This document shows, piece after piece, positions 26,345 to 35,690 of a stretch of DNA of 64,000 nucleotides. The position numbers and the translations under genes were made by a program. This DNA is from Hyphococcus formosus (GTDB lineage Bacteria; Pseudomonadota; Alphaproteobacteria; Caulobacterales; Parvularculaceae). Location: assembly GCF_046736345.1 (NCBI RefSeq), contig NZ_CP157210.1:1860001-1924000 (forward strand). Direction: 5' to 3'. The first letter of the stretch is position 1. The number at the start of each line of letters is the position of its first letter. A model generated the notes under the pieces. The model was not told where the DNA came from, did not search any database, and worked only from the letters and a program-made list of their open reading frames with translations.

Positions 26345-26583
26345 CTTTGCAATCCCGCAGTTACGCAACACGCGTTTGAATTGCTGCGAGGGTATTCGCG
26401 CAGAGCAAAAGCTTAATTTAGTGGATCGATAGAATTGTTCCTAATAGGTACTTTTTTCAGTCTACAGATTTAAATGAATTAGATTTAATATTGCGATTTC
26501 ACATCAAAAATATTGCAATTGATCCAATTAATAAACCAGCGGTCAACCAATTTGGATCGTACCGTTAACCATTCGGATTGCGT
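26345..26583. other. AT-rich intergenic region with inverted repeat upstream of the G8 gene
   Basis: This 239-base AT-rich stretch separates the end of the oxidoreductase-epimerase gene from the G8 protein gene and must hold any separate promoter for the latter. GATCCAA (26521-26527) and TTGGATC (26552-26558) form a 7 bp inverted repeat. TTAACCAT at 26565-26572 matches the CtrA half-site of alphaproteobacteria. No intrinsic terminator or small gene was seen. Confidence 0.4.
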
Positions 26584-28710
26584 TTACTCTTTATTCAGAC
26601 CAAACAAATTGGCATCTACGATACCACGTTTGATGAACTGTTGACGGTCGGCTTCTGGGTGCCAATCAAGTTCCTGTTTTGCATAGCCATTTTTAAACGG
26701 TGACAACTGCGCACGTGATTTCCAATCACGAAGACTGGGTTTTGTGAGCCCGCTTCGTTTGGCGAGAACCCGCTTGAGCCAATATTTTACGACATCCACC
26801 ACGTAGTATTGCCAGATTGGTGTCGGCTGCGCGCGCATGGCAACGCCCGATGCTTCGCCCACAGCGTTAAAGTAATCCCGTCCACTAAGCATAGGATCGC
26901 CAATCAAATTGAATGACTTACCCAAAGCGTTCTCTGCCTGCATAGAAGCGACCAGACCATCGGCGACATCATCTACAAGGACAAAAGGCATTATATTACG
27001 CCCGTCGCCCCACAACTTGCATGCCGTCGCACCGCGCCACATCGCAATACCCCAATGCTGCAAGGGTCCCCCCTTACCAATTACGATGCCGGGACGGACG
27101 ATGACCAACGGCAATCCCTTGGACTGTTCAAGCTTCTTTAGCTCGGCCTCACAGGCGGCTTTTGAGCGCGCATAGAGGTTTCGCCGTTCGAGGTCTTGAT
27201 CAAATGGTGTGTCTTCCGTGATCGGTCGGTCGGGCCGTGACGCATCATAGGAATCGATTGTCCCTGTATAAACAAGCCGTCTGACCTTCGCCGCAATACA
27301 CGCCTCGCCGATCCGGCTCGTAACCGCCACATCGTTTTCTAAATAACCTTCCCATGTCGACTCGGTAGCTTTGGCAAGATGATAAACGCCACTCACCCCA
27401 TTCATCGCCGATGTCAGATCATCATCTGATTTCAGATTACCAGTAAAAACGGATATGCGGCTATCATTGCGCTCAAACCCACTGCCGCTTCCTCGCGAAA
27501 ATACGCGCACGTCATACCCCTCATCCGCGAGAGCATGACATAAGGCTCGGCCAATAAAACCAGTGCCGCCTATCACGAGCATGGTTTCGTTTCTAGACGG
27601 CTTTGCATCACGGCTTTCGGGCTGCTTTACCGGAATAAATTGCGGCGTGGCAACTTTGGTGGTGTTTTCAATCAGCTCAATCGTTCTCGCCGCTAAATCC
27701 GCGGACAAACGATTATCGACTGCATCCCCAGTGGCTAGAGAGGCGTAAAAACTCTCAATGGCCCGGTGAATAGAAAGTCCGTAAGGTGCCAAAGCATTGA
27801 GTGATTTAAGTTGCCGAAACGCGTTTCCTAGCCCAGCCACCAAGGACTGTCCCGCCAAAGAGAATTGCCGAGACAGTGGTGCTACAACGATATCATTCAA
27901 TGATGCGCGCTCTAATCTATAGGTGTCCTCGCCAAAATCGTAATGCGCGACTGCTCCGATCCCCCTAACACGAAGGCTTCGGTTATCATGCCCTTCAACA
28001 AGAGAGAGATTAATTGTTACAGCCGCATTATTGGCTTCCCCCGTAACTTGCCATGTCTGATGATGGGTTATCCCGCCTGGAATTTCGATTGGGTTACGAA
28101 GCGAAACTTCGACATTCTTCAACTCGCCGAATAGATCGGCGATAAATGAGAATAAGTGCGGCCCCAATTCGAGCAATAAATACTCGGGTTTACGCAGCAT
28201 CCAAAGGTTAAATGGCCCTGACCGAAGCGGCGTGAGTGGGAATTGCCAATTGATCTCGATCGTATCTATTGGGCCAATAGTGCCGTTTTTAATATCCCGC
28301 TTGAGCCGATCATATGACGGCAACATCAGAAAATTATGATTGACACCGAGCGCTACTTTTTTATCCGTAGAAAGACTATGAAGCTCTCTACAATCATCAG
28401 CGCTGGTCGCGAATGGTTTTTCAACGAATGCGGCAATGCCAGCATTGAGTATCTGCTCAGTCGCCGCCTTATGATGGTCAGGCGGCGTCAGTACATGAAC
28501 ACAATCAGCCACATTAGCGGCCAACAAATCGTCAAGCGATGTAAAAACATGCGGCGCGCCATATTGATCGGCTAATTGCTGCGCGGCATTTCGTGAGAGG
28601 TCACAAACCGCAGTGATTTCTACCCCAGGCAATTTGCGCAATACATTTCCATGCCAACTCGAAATGTAACCCGCTCCAAGAAGTGCGGCTCTAATTGGTT
28701 TTTTTTGCAT
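26584..28710 (-). CDS. Fused Gfo/Idh/MocA oxidoreductase and NAD-dependent epimerase (SDR)
   Basis: About 708 residues joining two complete enzymes. Residues about 5-355 are a Gfo/Idh/MocA sugar oxidoreductase: Rossmann motif ALLGAGYISSWH, the VEKPFA strand with catalytic Lys, and the C-terminal beta-sheet domain. After a short linker, residues about 370-700 are an extended SDR: LVIGGTGFIGRALCHAL, a YTGTIDSYD segment, the Y-x3-K motif in NLYARSKAACE, and RPGIVIGKGG. The pair could perform successive oxidation, epimerisation or reduction of a nucleotide sugar. The ATG at 28710 is preferred over an upstream TTG at 28734. It lies just downstream of a GT2 gene, so it likely supplies an unusual sugar to the locus. 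Confidence 0.85.
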   Translation of the reverse strand: MQKKPIRAALLGAGYISSWHGNVLRKLPGVEITAVCDLSRNAAQQLADQYGAPHVFTSLDDLLAANVADCVHVLTPPDHHKAATEQILNAGIAAFVEKPFATSADDCRELHSLSTDKKVALGVNHNFLMLPSYDRLKRDIKNGTIGPIDTIEINWQFPLTPLRSGPFNLWMLRKPEYLLLELGPHLFSFIADLFGELKNVEVSLRNPIEIPGGITHHQTWQVTGEANNAAVTINLSLVEGHDNRSLRVRGIGAVAHYDFGEDTYRLERASLNDIVVAPLSRQFSLAGQSLVAGLGNAFRQLKSLNALAPYGLSIHRAIESFYASLATGDAVDNRLSADLAARTIELIENTTKVATPQFIPVKQPESRDAKPSRNETMLVIGGTGFIGRALCHALADEGYDVRVFSRGSGSGFERNDSRISVFTGNLKSDDDLTSAMNGVSGVYHLAKATESTWEGYLENDVAVTSRIGEACIAAKVRRLVYTGTIDSYDASRPDRPITEDTPFDQDLERRNLYARSKAACEAELKKLEQSKGLPLVIVRPGIVIGKGGPLQHWGIAMWRGATACKLWGDGRNIMPFVLVDDVADGLVASMQAENALGKSFNLIGDPMLSGRDYFNAVGEASGVAMRAQPTPIWQYYVVDVVKYWLKRVLAKRSGLTKPSLRDWKSRAQLSPFKNGYAKQELDWHPEADRQQFIKRGIVDANLFGLNKE

Positions 28711-28720
28711 GGTTAACCGA

Positions 28721-29701
28721 TCATTTATATTCAACTATGCCGATTTCTCGGCTCTTCAATTTCTTTATCCGATACTCGATCATTCCTTTCAGATTCGGAA
28801 ATTTCGAGAGCGTCAAGAACACCGCGGCCAAGGTCGCGTGTTGATTTTTGTTTCCTGCTTTTATCAACCCCTGACGGGTGCGGATAAATGAAAGTGGATA
28901 AAGAAGAAAAATTAGGAGGCTCAATCCGCTTGAAAACGGTACGCCAATTAATGCCAATGATGGCAATATCAGCCCCCATAGCCAGGCGCGTCGGCGCTGA
29001 CCGGCAAAATATCCGTCATGGATTTCACTCAATTGCGCATATGCATGCCCCGCACGCACCATTCTGCGCCACCACTGGGAAAATCGATGGATATCCGCAT
29101 CATGAAAACACATATCAGTATCAATACGAATGATCAGATAACCAAGCTCTCGAACGCGAATGCAGAAATCATCGTCTTCTGCGGCGATAATCGCCGGATT
29201 GAAACCATCGACTTCTTCAAAGGCGCGCGTCCGTACGACAAATATGCCGCCGCAGGCGTCAATCTCGCCGAGGGGACCGTTCCATTCGACTTCACAGAGC
29301 CGGTTATAAATTGTCGCGTCGGGATATCGCTCGCGGCAACGGCCAGTAACGATACCAAGATGCGGTGCCGCAATCATTTTTGATAATGCTGCATCGATAA
29401 AATCACCGGACAGGACGCAATCGCCATCTATGAACATCACGAATTCAGTATCGGGCCATTTTTCCCGAAGCAGTGCGAAGCCAGCGTTGCGGGCGCGGGA
29501 TGCGGTAAACGCGATCTCAGCACTCAGTTCAACGACCGCCGCACCGTGTTTCTGGGCGAATTCGACGCTACCGTCCGTCGATCCGGAATCCACATATACA
29601 ATCCGTGACGACGAACCGATAAGTGATTTCAGGCAAGCTTTAAATCGCTCCCCTTCATTTCTTCCGATTGCGACGATGCCAATTTTGGCTGCATCATTCA
29701 T
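28721..29701 (-). CDS. Family 2 glycosyltransferase
   Basis: A glycosyltransferase of about 326 residues. The GT-A domain has GIVAIGRNEGERF, the nucleotide-binding YVDSGSTDGS, SRARNAGF and the metal-binding D-x-D as FIDGDC. The acceptor/catalytic stretch is GFNPAIIAAEDDDFCIRVRELG. A C-terminal hydrophobic pair anchors it to the membrane. The long frame starts at 29776, but ATG 29701 begins exactly where the family begins and overlaps the upstream GT2 stop by 8 bases, typical of translational coupling. It adds a sugar to the lipid-linked intermediate; donor and acceptor are unknown. The fused GT domain in the 30.9-33.1 kb gene is its close relative. Confidence 0.9.
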   Translation of the reverse strand: MNDAAKIGIVAIGRNEGERFKACLKSLIGSSSRIVYVDSGSTDGSVEFAQKHGAAVVELSAEIAFTASRARNAGFALLREKWPDTEFVMFIDGDCVLSGDFIDAALSKMIAAPHLGIVTGRCRERYPDATIYNRLCEVEWNGPLGEIDACGGIFVVRTRAFEEVDGFNPAIIAAEDDDFCIRVRELGYLIIRIDTDMCFHDADIHRFSQWWRRMVRAGHAYAQLSEIHDGYFAGQRRRAWLWGLILPSLALIGVPFSSGLSLLIFLLYPLSFIRTRQGLIKAGNKNQHATLAAVFLTLSKFPNLKGMIEYRIKKLKSREIGIVEYK

Positions 29702-30899
29702 TTTCGCGTTCGTCCTCACCGGCATTGTTTCGTGTGGGGGTCCATTGTTTCGCGCTTTGCCGCCCTTTTTCACCAAATACTGCGAGTTTTGAAATCAGAA
29801 ACTGGAAAACCCCGCCCATTGCCGCAGGCGGCAGCGCTTCGCGCCCAAATCGCAACCAACCGACGAATATCGATCCGGCTGTCAATATTAAAGCCCAAAC
29901 CGAAAGGAAGAATGGCAAACTCCCCGCGCCCAGTGGCCATGCTATCAATGCAATCGACGCCACGACACATAGAGATGCGACGAATATCGTCAGTGGCGGG
30001 ATCATTAAATCGAGTGCCGCGCCGACCAATACCGGTTTGGACGAAGCAAGCCCCTCAATTACCGTCGATATACCTTTTCGCGCCGAATACTGTAGTGACC
30101 CTATGGACCAGCGTGCTGACTGGCGGGTCAGCGCCTCTTCATCTGACGGGAACTCACTTTCGACAATTGCGTCATGTGCAAGTAAAGGCGGATGGCCGTT
30201 ACGTGCCAAATCAAAGGTAAGGGACAAATCTTCAACGATTTCGCTGCTGCCAAGATTTACGTCGGAGATTTGGTCCCACGGAACCGCCAACCCGGCTCCG
30301 GTGAACCGCGTTACATTAAAAAGTCGCTGTAATCCACGCATACGGACGTTATTGATGAATGACCATGCAAATTCCGCCACCATAAGGCGCGGGCTCGCGC
30401 CTTCCGGTGCTTTCATCAAATAGATAGCTTGCGCTGGCCGGTCACTACTCGAAGCCAAGGCAATAATTCTTGCAAGCGCGCCATCTTCGAACAGGCAGTC
30501 CGCGTCCATAAACACAACGAAATCTGGTGGCGATGCACGCAAATGGTCAAGCGCGAACTGAAGGGCAAACCCCTTGCCGCGATTATCCTTGTCCGTCCGT
30601 TCAATGACATCTGCACCGTGTAATCGCGCGATTTCCGCAGTATTGTCCGTGCAATTATCTGCAACAACTAAAATTGTGTCGTTCTTGGCCGACTGCGCTT
30701 TTACATTCTCAAGGGTTGGACCAATCGTAGTCGCTTCGTTATGAGCGGGAATCACAATTGCTGCAGGACCGGGTTCCGCATCGACAGCGTTGGATTTGCC
30801 GGGCAATAGAGCGGCCAATGTCTCGAGCGCAAGAAACACCGCAGCCGCGAGGCCGAGAATGGCCAGCCCAAACGCAATGACAAAGATGAGAAAGCTCAT
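29694..30899 (-). CDS. Membrane-bound family 2 glycosyltransferase, processive type
   Basis: About 401 residues. An N-terminal membrane helix (LIFVIAFGLAILGLAAAVFLAL) is followed by a GT-A domain with IVIPAHNEA, VVADNCTDNT, D-x-D as MDADC, and the Q-x-x-R-W motif as RQSARW, which marks cellulose-synthase/ExoU-like processive or membrane GT2 enzymes. Two or three C-terminal helices follow. The ATG at 30899 is preferred over a TTG at 30911. It lies between the ATPase-GT fusion and the smaller GT2, overlapping the latter by 8 bases. Polymer chain extension is possible, but the product is unknown. Confidence 0.9.
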   Translation of the reverse strand: MSFLIFVIAFGLAILGLAAAVFLALETLAALLPGKSNAVDAEPGPAAIVIPAHNEATTIGPTLENVKAQSAKNDTILVVADNCTDNTAEIARLHGADVIERTDKDNRGKGFALQFALDHLRASPPDFVVFMDADCLFEDGALARIIALASSSDRPAQAIYLMKAPEGASPRLMVAEFAWSFINNVRMRGLQRLFNVTRFTGAGLAVPWDQISDVNLGSSEIVEDLSLTFDLARNGHPPLLAHDAIVESEFPSDEEALTRQSARWSIGSLQYSARKGISTVIEGLASSKPVLVGAALDLMIPPLTIFVASLCVVASIALIAWPLGAGSLPFFLSVWALILTAGSIFVGWLRFGREALPPAAMGGVFQFLISKLAVFGEKGRQSAKQWTPTRNNAGEDERENE

Positions 30900-30938
30900 G
30901 CCGCGTTCCAATCGATTGGCTTTTAATAGCCCGGCGAC

Positions 30939-33125
30939 TTAACGCACCGGTCGTGACCCGCCCAGCCAAAAACGCATTGCGCCCAAACACTGTGGAAAGC
31001 GCCCGAAAACTGCACCGAAAGCTCCACTCCACGCCCCAATGCTAAAGACGCCGCGCGCAATAATACTCGCGATTATTTTAGAAATATAAACGGCTGCTCC
31101 CAGCGCCAGTATCCCCGCCGCAACCAACGGGGCTGGTGTCAAAGGTGCGAACATTGAAGCGGCGAGCGCTCCTAATCCAGCAGCCATCAAAATTGTCAGC
31201 GGAAAAACCCCGCCCCAAAGCACCGACCAAACGGTCGCGCCAACACCGTGACGTTCGGGCGGGTTACCATGCAAAGACATTGCGTAAGCATTATCGAAGC
31301 CCAGTCGCAAAGACCGCTGCCACCAGCCCATCTTTGGATTGCGCCTAGCTTCGCGAATGATCATATCTGCATCTAATCGCCAGATATGCGATCCGCGCTT
31401 TCGCTGCCGAATGCATAAATCATCCATCTCACAAGCCAGCAAATCGCCCCTGAAACCACCGGCAGCTTCGAAAGCTTCGCAACGAACTAGTGCTGCCTCA
31501 CCGGCGACGGTGACAATTTCCCCCGGAGATTCGGCTTTTTTCTCTGCCGCTAAGGTCGCAAAATTTGGTCGACGACCATTCCGATTAACAAGCCCTTCAA
31601 TCACCGCCACCTCAGGCCGGCGGTTCATAAAACGCTCGGCCTGCCGCAGCCAATCCGGGTCGAGAGCACTGTCCGCGTCAATAAATTGGACATAACGAGT
31701 ATGCGGCGCAATTTTCTTCAATTGCCGATACCCGGCATTCCGCGCGCGTCCTGCGGAAGGTGCGCCTTTGCCGCCCTGCTCTGCAATCACGGCCCCAGAT
31801 TTTCGCGCGACGCCCATGGCATCCGGCATTTGTCCCATCGGGACAAATACAATTGCCCGGCCATCGCCAACCGAGCGGATCGCGGCTTCGGGGGAAATGC
31901 GCGGATCCGTACCAAGCACAACAACACCCGTTATTGCGCTTTCTTCCGTATTAGAGCGGTCACGCACCACGCTTTTGGAGGCTGGATTTTTGACCTCAGA
32001 TTCAACCCGCTCTTGTGAACTTGCAGCCCTTCGCGCTGGTTCAGGTTGAACTTGCGGCGTTTTCGGTTCGCGAAGATCAGTGACCTGATCTTTTACGTCG
32101 CCGAGTGACTTCACCGACATTTTTGCAGTCTTTTGGGTGCCACCTTCAATTGATGACGGAATCTGCACTTCCTTTGGCTCGCTGGTTTCTTTGAGTGCCC
32201 GCGCTTCCTCACTCAGGAGGCTGTAATCCGGGTCAGCTTCACCAACAAAGGCATCCGGTCCCTCGCCGTCCTTGTTTTCGATCGGCCCAGCCATCGGTTC
32301 ATTGGATGCGATTCCAAATACACCATATGACTTTTTATCCCGGATCACATTGCGGATGGTCTCAACGCCAACCACAAGGTCCTCGGCTGAAAACGCATAG
32401 ACCAAGGCCGTATCGGCAATCACATTAATAACACGCGGTACGCCGCGCGATTGCTCGGCGATAAGGTCGATAGCGCGTTCAGTAAAAATTCGTCGCTTAC
32501 ATCCAGCAATCGATAAACGCGTTTCAATATAGGCGTGGACTTCATCGCGGCTAAGTGGCGTCAGATGGAAATCCGACCCGACCCGTTGCGTCAGCTGTAA
32601 TAATTCAGGGCGGTTCAATACGTCTTTGAGTTGCGGCTGACCGACAAGGATTAGCTGTAGGAGCTGATCTTTACCCGCATTAATATTGGAGAGCAGCCGC
32701 AGCTCCTCAAGCATATCCATCGAGAGATTTTGCGCCTCGTCAATGATAAGAACGATGCGCTTGCCTTTGGCATATTCACTGATGAAAAAATTCTGGAGCT
32801 GCGAAAATAACGCGACATGGCCGCCATCCGTAAATGGTTCGCCAAACGCCATTAGCACCCAGCTTAATAAGTCGCCGCGCCCTTCCTGCACATTAGAAAG
32901 TAGCGCGACGGTATGTGTGTCAGAGAGCTGATCAAGAAGACGATGAAGTAGTGTCGTCTTTCCACAACCGACCTCACCGGTGATAACAGAAATACCGGCG
33001 TGATTGAGCACACCATATTCCAGCATCGCATAGGCAAGGCGATGTGTTCGGCCCCAATACAAAAAAGACGGGTCCGGCTGAATAGAAAACGGCTTCTCCG
33101 ACAGGCCGAAAAACTGTTCATACAT
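30939..33125 (-). CDS. ExeA/PEP-CTERM-type ATPase fused to a membrane GT2-like domain
   Basis: A 728-residue fusion. Residues 1-265 are the AAA ATPase typical of exosortase/EPS loci (related to ExeA/GspA). It opens MYEQFFGLSEKPFSIQPDP, with Walker A GEVGCGKTT (50-58) and Walker B IVLIIDE (124-130). After a charged, low-complexity linker (about 265-395), residues about 398-600 align with the neighbouring GT2 enzyme: ARNAGY, D-x-D as FIDADS, and CEMDDLCIRQRKRG. Two or more C-terminal membrane helices follow. The nucleotide-binding YVDSGSTDGS of the relative is replaced by FVPMGQMPDA, so the GT half may be inactive or altered. Family ATPases are usually separate proteins. It sits between the TPR lipoprotein and GT2 genes. 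Confidence 0.85.
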   Translation of the reverse strand: MYEQFFGLSEKPFSIQPDPSFLYWGRTHRLAYAMLEYGVLNHAGISVITGEVGCGKTTLLHRLLDQLSDTHTVALLSNVQEGRGDLLSWVLMAFGEPFTDGGHVALFSQLQNFFISEYAKGKRIVLIIDEAQNLSMDMLEELRLLSNINAGKDQLLQLILVGQPQLKDVLNRPELLQLTQRVGSDFHLTPLSRDEVHAYIETRLSIAGCKRRIFTERAIDLIAEQSRGVPRVINVIADTALVYAFSAEDLVVGVETIRNVIRDKKSYGVFGIASNEPMAGPIENKDGEGPDAFVGEADPDYSLLSEEARALKETSEPKEVQIPSSIEGGTQKTAKMSVKSLGDVKDQVTDLREPKTPQVQPEPARRAASSQERVESEVKNPASKSVVRDRSNTEESAITGVVVLGTDPRISPEAAIRSVGDGRAIVFVPMGQMPDAMGVARKSGAVIAEQGGKGAPSAGRARNAGYRQLKKIAPHTRYVQFIDADSALDPDWLRQAERFMNRRPEVAVIEGLVNRNGRRPNFATLAAEKKAESPGEIVTVAGEAALVRCEAFEAAGGFRGDLLACEMDDLCIRQRKRGSHIWRLDADMIIREARRNPKMGWWQRSLRLGFDNAYAMSLHGNPPERHGVGATVWSVLWGGVFPLTILMAAGLGALAASMFAPLTPAPLVAAGILALGAAVYISKIIASIIARGVFSIGAWSGAFGAVFGRFPQCLGAMRFWLGGSRPVR

Positions 33126-33192
33126 AGGCGATTGCTCTCGATCGGCGATAAGTTCGCCAACACACTCAAGGTCAGCCGGGTTCCTAGTCTGA

Positions 33193-35622
33193 TTACAGTT
33201 GCGCTAGAAGGCCTCGGACCTCATTTTCGTACCTAAAGCCCGAACCACCTGCACTCAGCGCGCTTTCGAGGCTGGTCTTAGCAGCTTCTTTATCGCCATT
33301 CGCCAATTGCGCCGCACCAAGGTGATAAAGCATCTCGGCATTGTTACCAGCGCCGTCCACGGCCTTGGTTAAATGCTCAACCGCTTTGGCATAATTCCCA
33401 GCGCGGTAATTCGCCCAACCGACCGTATCCTGATAATATGGATTTTCGATCTCAGCGATTGCTTCAGAGACTTTCAATGCGCGAGCAATACTCTCAGCAT
33501 CGGTACGCAGGTCACTTGATAAGCTGACAAAATTATTGGCGATGATTCGGTCTGTCGGCCGCGCCTCAATCAGTTCATCATACAATTCAAGTGCGCCCTC
33601 TCGGTTACCCTGATTTAACAAGACATCCGCCTTGAACACACGCAATGCGTCGCTTTCGGGGTTTGCGCGGAGCCCGCGCTCGATCAATGCAGCCGCTTCA
33701 TCCCGCCGACCATCACCTAAATAGGTCCGATAGAGCAGTTCAAATGCTTCTGCCCGCGAAGGGTCGTGTTCGGTTGCGTCAATGAGCGTTTGCTCATAGG
33801 CATCCATGTTTCCTTGTTGAGTATACACCCGCGCCAATAGAATGCGTGCCGTATAATTGTCTTCGTCTGTTTCAAGAATTCGTTCAAGAAGCTCTTTCGC
33901 TTCATCCGCACGCTCTTCTTTGACATAGGCAGAAACGAGTGCGGTTAGCGGGCGACTTTTCAGCGGCGCATCCTCGGCCTGAGCCGAAAGCGTATTAATT
34001 ACACTGTCAAAATCTTGGAGCCCGATATAAGCCGCCGATTTGATGCTCGAAGACAATTCGCCACTATTGCTATAGTTTTCGATCTGCGTCGCGATTTCCT
34101 CCGCTCCGCGCCAGTCCTGACGCGATAGGCGAATTGACGCCAATAACTGCAGGTTATCGATATCAGCCGGATGTGAAGCTAAAGAATCTTCAAGAATTTG
34201 CTCCGCCCGATCCACATTTTTACGGCGCAACAAGAAACGCGCATAGCGATTAGAGATTTTCGGATCTCGTTTACTCTTATCATAGGCTTTAGCAAGTTCA
34301 GACTGCGCGAAGCTAAAATTGTCCTGACGTTCGAACGCAACCGACATCAGCAACATCGCATCATGCGCGTCTGGGTTGTTGTTTAGCGCCGTACGAAGAT
34401 TAACGATTGCCTCGTCATATTCCTCATTATCGATCTGGAGCGCCGCGAGTTTAATCAAAGCTTCGGTATTGCGATCATCAGCCGCAAGAATTTCATCGAT
34501 GATCGGTTTTGCTTTATCAATCTCACCTTTCGACAGGTAAGAGGCCGCAACTTTATTCTTTGCACGGAAAGCAATATCCTGATCTTTACTTTCTGCCAGC
34601 TTTTTCAGCTGCTCGTCGGATTTACCCTGCTGGCCTTCGCCAATGTAAAAATCCGCGAGCGCAAATTGAAGCTGCGTATTCTCTGGTTCAGCGTCGATAT
34701 AAGATTTCAACTTAGCTTCAGCCGCGTCAACGCCCTCCGCAACCTTGACGATTCGAATGACATCAAGCTTCGCTTCTAAACTGTCGGGGTTCAACTCGAC
34801 AATCGCTTCCATCTGCTCACGGGCAGCATCGAATTCTTTGCGCGTGATCAGCTCATTAGCATAAACACGACGGTATGCTGATTGATTTGGGAACAGCTCG
34901 ATAAGGTCAGCGTAGGCACTGTGCGCTTCCTCATTTCGTCCCAGCGATTTTAATGTGTGAATTCGTAAAAGCTGAAGCATGGCCACTTGCGGGTTTAGCT
35001 CCAATGCCTTTTCCAACTCAGCGAGCGCGCCTTCGCGGTCACCTTTCACGGAAAGGTCGGTAACGACAACGGTCACCGCTTCAGCATTCTTCGGATCTTC
35101 AGCCAGCACTTCACGGGCGAGATCGACGGCCCCAGCATTGTCACCAATTTTAAGAAGAATGCCGGCCTTCAGGCTTTTTGCATCAGTGCTGTTTGGGTCC
35201 AATTCGAGCGCTTTTTCGGCTTTTTCCAGTGCGCTCGTTTCGTCACTGCTGATCAGATAAAGTTTTCCCAACCGGATCTGCGCGTCGATTTGAGTGGGAT
35301 CAAGCCGAACCGCGCGCTGCAGAAAGCCAAACATTGCTTCGAAATCCTGACGCTGCTCTGCGATCTCTGCGAGTCCCAGCAGCGTTGGGACATGTTCTTC
35401 ATTATTTTTCAGGGCGTTCTGAAACTGGATATAGGCTTTCGCAAGATCGCCCTCTTCAAGGAATTCAGTACCTTCCTTGGCGTAGCGCTCGGCCTTTTCT
35501 TCCGGCGAGGCACAGGCCGACGCCATAGCCAGCGCGGAAACAGCTAACAGCCACGTAGCTGTGCGTTTTTTAGCCGAATTTTTCGCTGCGCTACGCGAAC
35601 GATTGAATTTGCCTGTCGTCAT
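33193..35622 (-). CDS. TPR-repeat lipoprotein, PrsT-like exosortase/EPS-system protein
   Basis: An 809-residue protein with a basic N-terminus, a hydrophobic stretch and a lipobox-like ALAMASAC, so probably a lipoprotein. The rest is a long run of tetratricopeptide repeats (for example AKAYIQFQNALKNNEEHVP and repeated blocks to the C-terminus, ending LAQL). Length and layout match the PEP-CTERM-system TPR lipoprotein PrsT, which is co-inherited with exosortase and EPS genes. Such proteins are thought to scaffold polysaccharide assembly or export in the periplasm. It is 67 bases upstream of the ATPase-GT fusion and 68 bases after the WecG-type gene. Confidence 0.87.
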   Translation of the reverse strand: MTTGKFNRSRSAAKNSAKKRTATWLLAVSALAMASACASPEEKAERYAKEGTEFLEEGDLAKAYIQFQNALKNNEEHVPTLLGLAEIAEQRQDFEAMFGFLQRAVRLDPTQIDAQIRLGKLYLISSDETSALEKAEKALELDPNSTDAKSLKAGILLKIGDNAGAVDLAREVLAEDPKNAEAVTVVVTDLSVKGDREGALAELEKALELNPQVAMLQLLRIHTLKSLGRNEEAHSAYADLIELFPNQSAYRRVYANELITRKEFDAAREQMEAIVELNPDSLEAKLDVIRIVKVAEGVDAAEAKLKSYIDAEPENTQLQFALADFYIGEGQQGKSDEQLKKLAESKDQDIAFRAKNKVAASYLSKGEIDKAKPIIDEILAADDRNTEALIKLAALQIDNEEYDEAIVNLRTALNNNPDAHDAMLLMSVAFERQDNFSFAQSELAKAYDKSKRDPKISNRYARFLLRRKNVDRAEQILEDSLASHPADIDNLQLLASIRLSRQDWRGAEEIATQIENYSNSGELSSSIKSAAYIGLQDFDSVINTLSAQAEDAPLKSRPLTALVSAYVKEERADEAKELLERILETDEDNYTARILLARVYTQQGNMDAYEQTLIDATEHDPSRAEAFELLYRTYLGDGRRDEAAALIERGLRANPESDALRVFKADVLLNQGNREGALELYDELIEARPTDRIIANNFVSLSSDLRTDAESIARALKVSEAIAEIENPYYQDTVGWANYRAGNYAKAVEHLTKAVDGAGNNAEMLYHLGAAQLANGDKEAAKTSLESALSAGGSGFRYENEVRGLLAQL

Positions 35623-35690
35623 CTTCCCCTACCTTTGTCGCTGAGATTGCTCGGGTTTGCCACTATTGCATGCCCGATACAACGAAACTC

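Noticed and set aside
26565..26572. TTAACCAT as a CtrA half-site (also at 3127-3134)
   Set aside because: The 8-mer matches but no TTAA-N7-TTAA full site was found; too short to claim regulation.
29668..30423. 251-codon frame opposite the processive GT2 gene
   Set aside because: Opposite a strong GT2 coding region; no family motif, biased composition typical of antisense frames.
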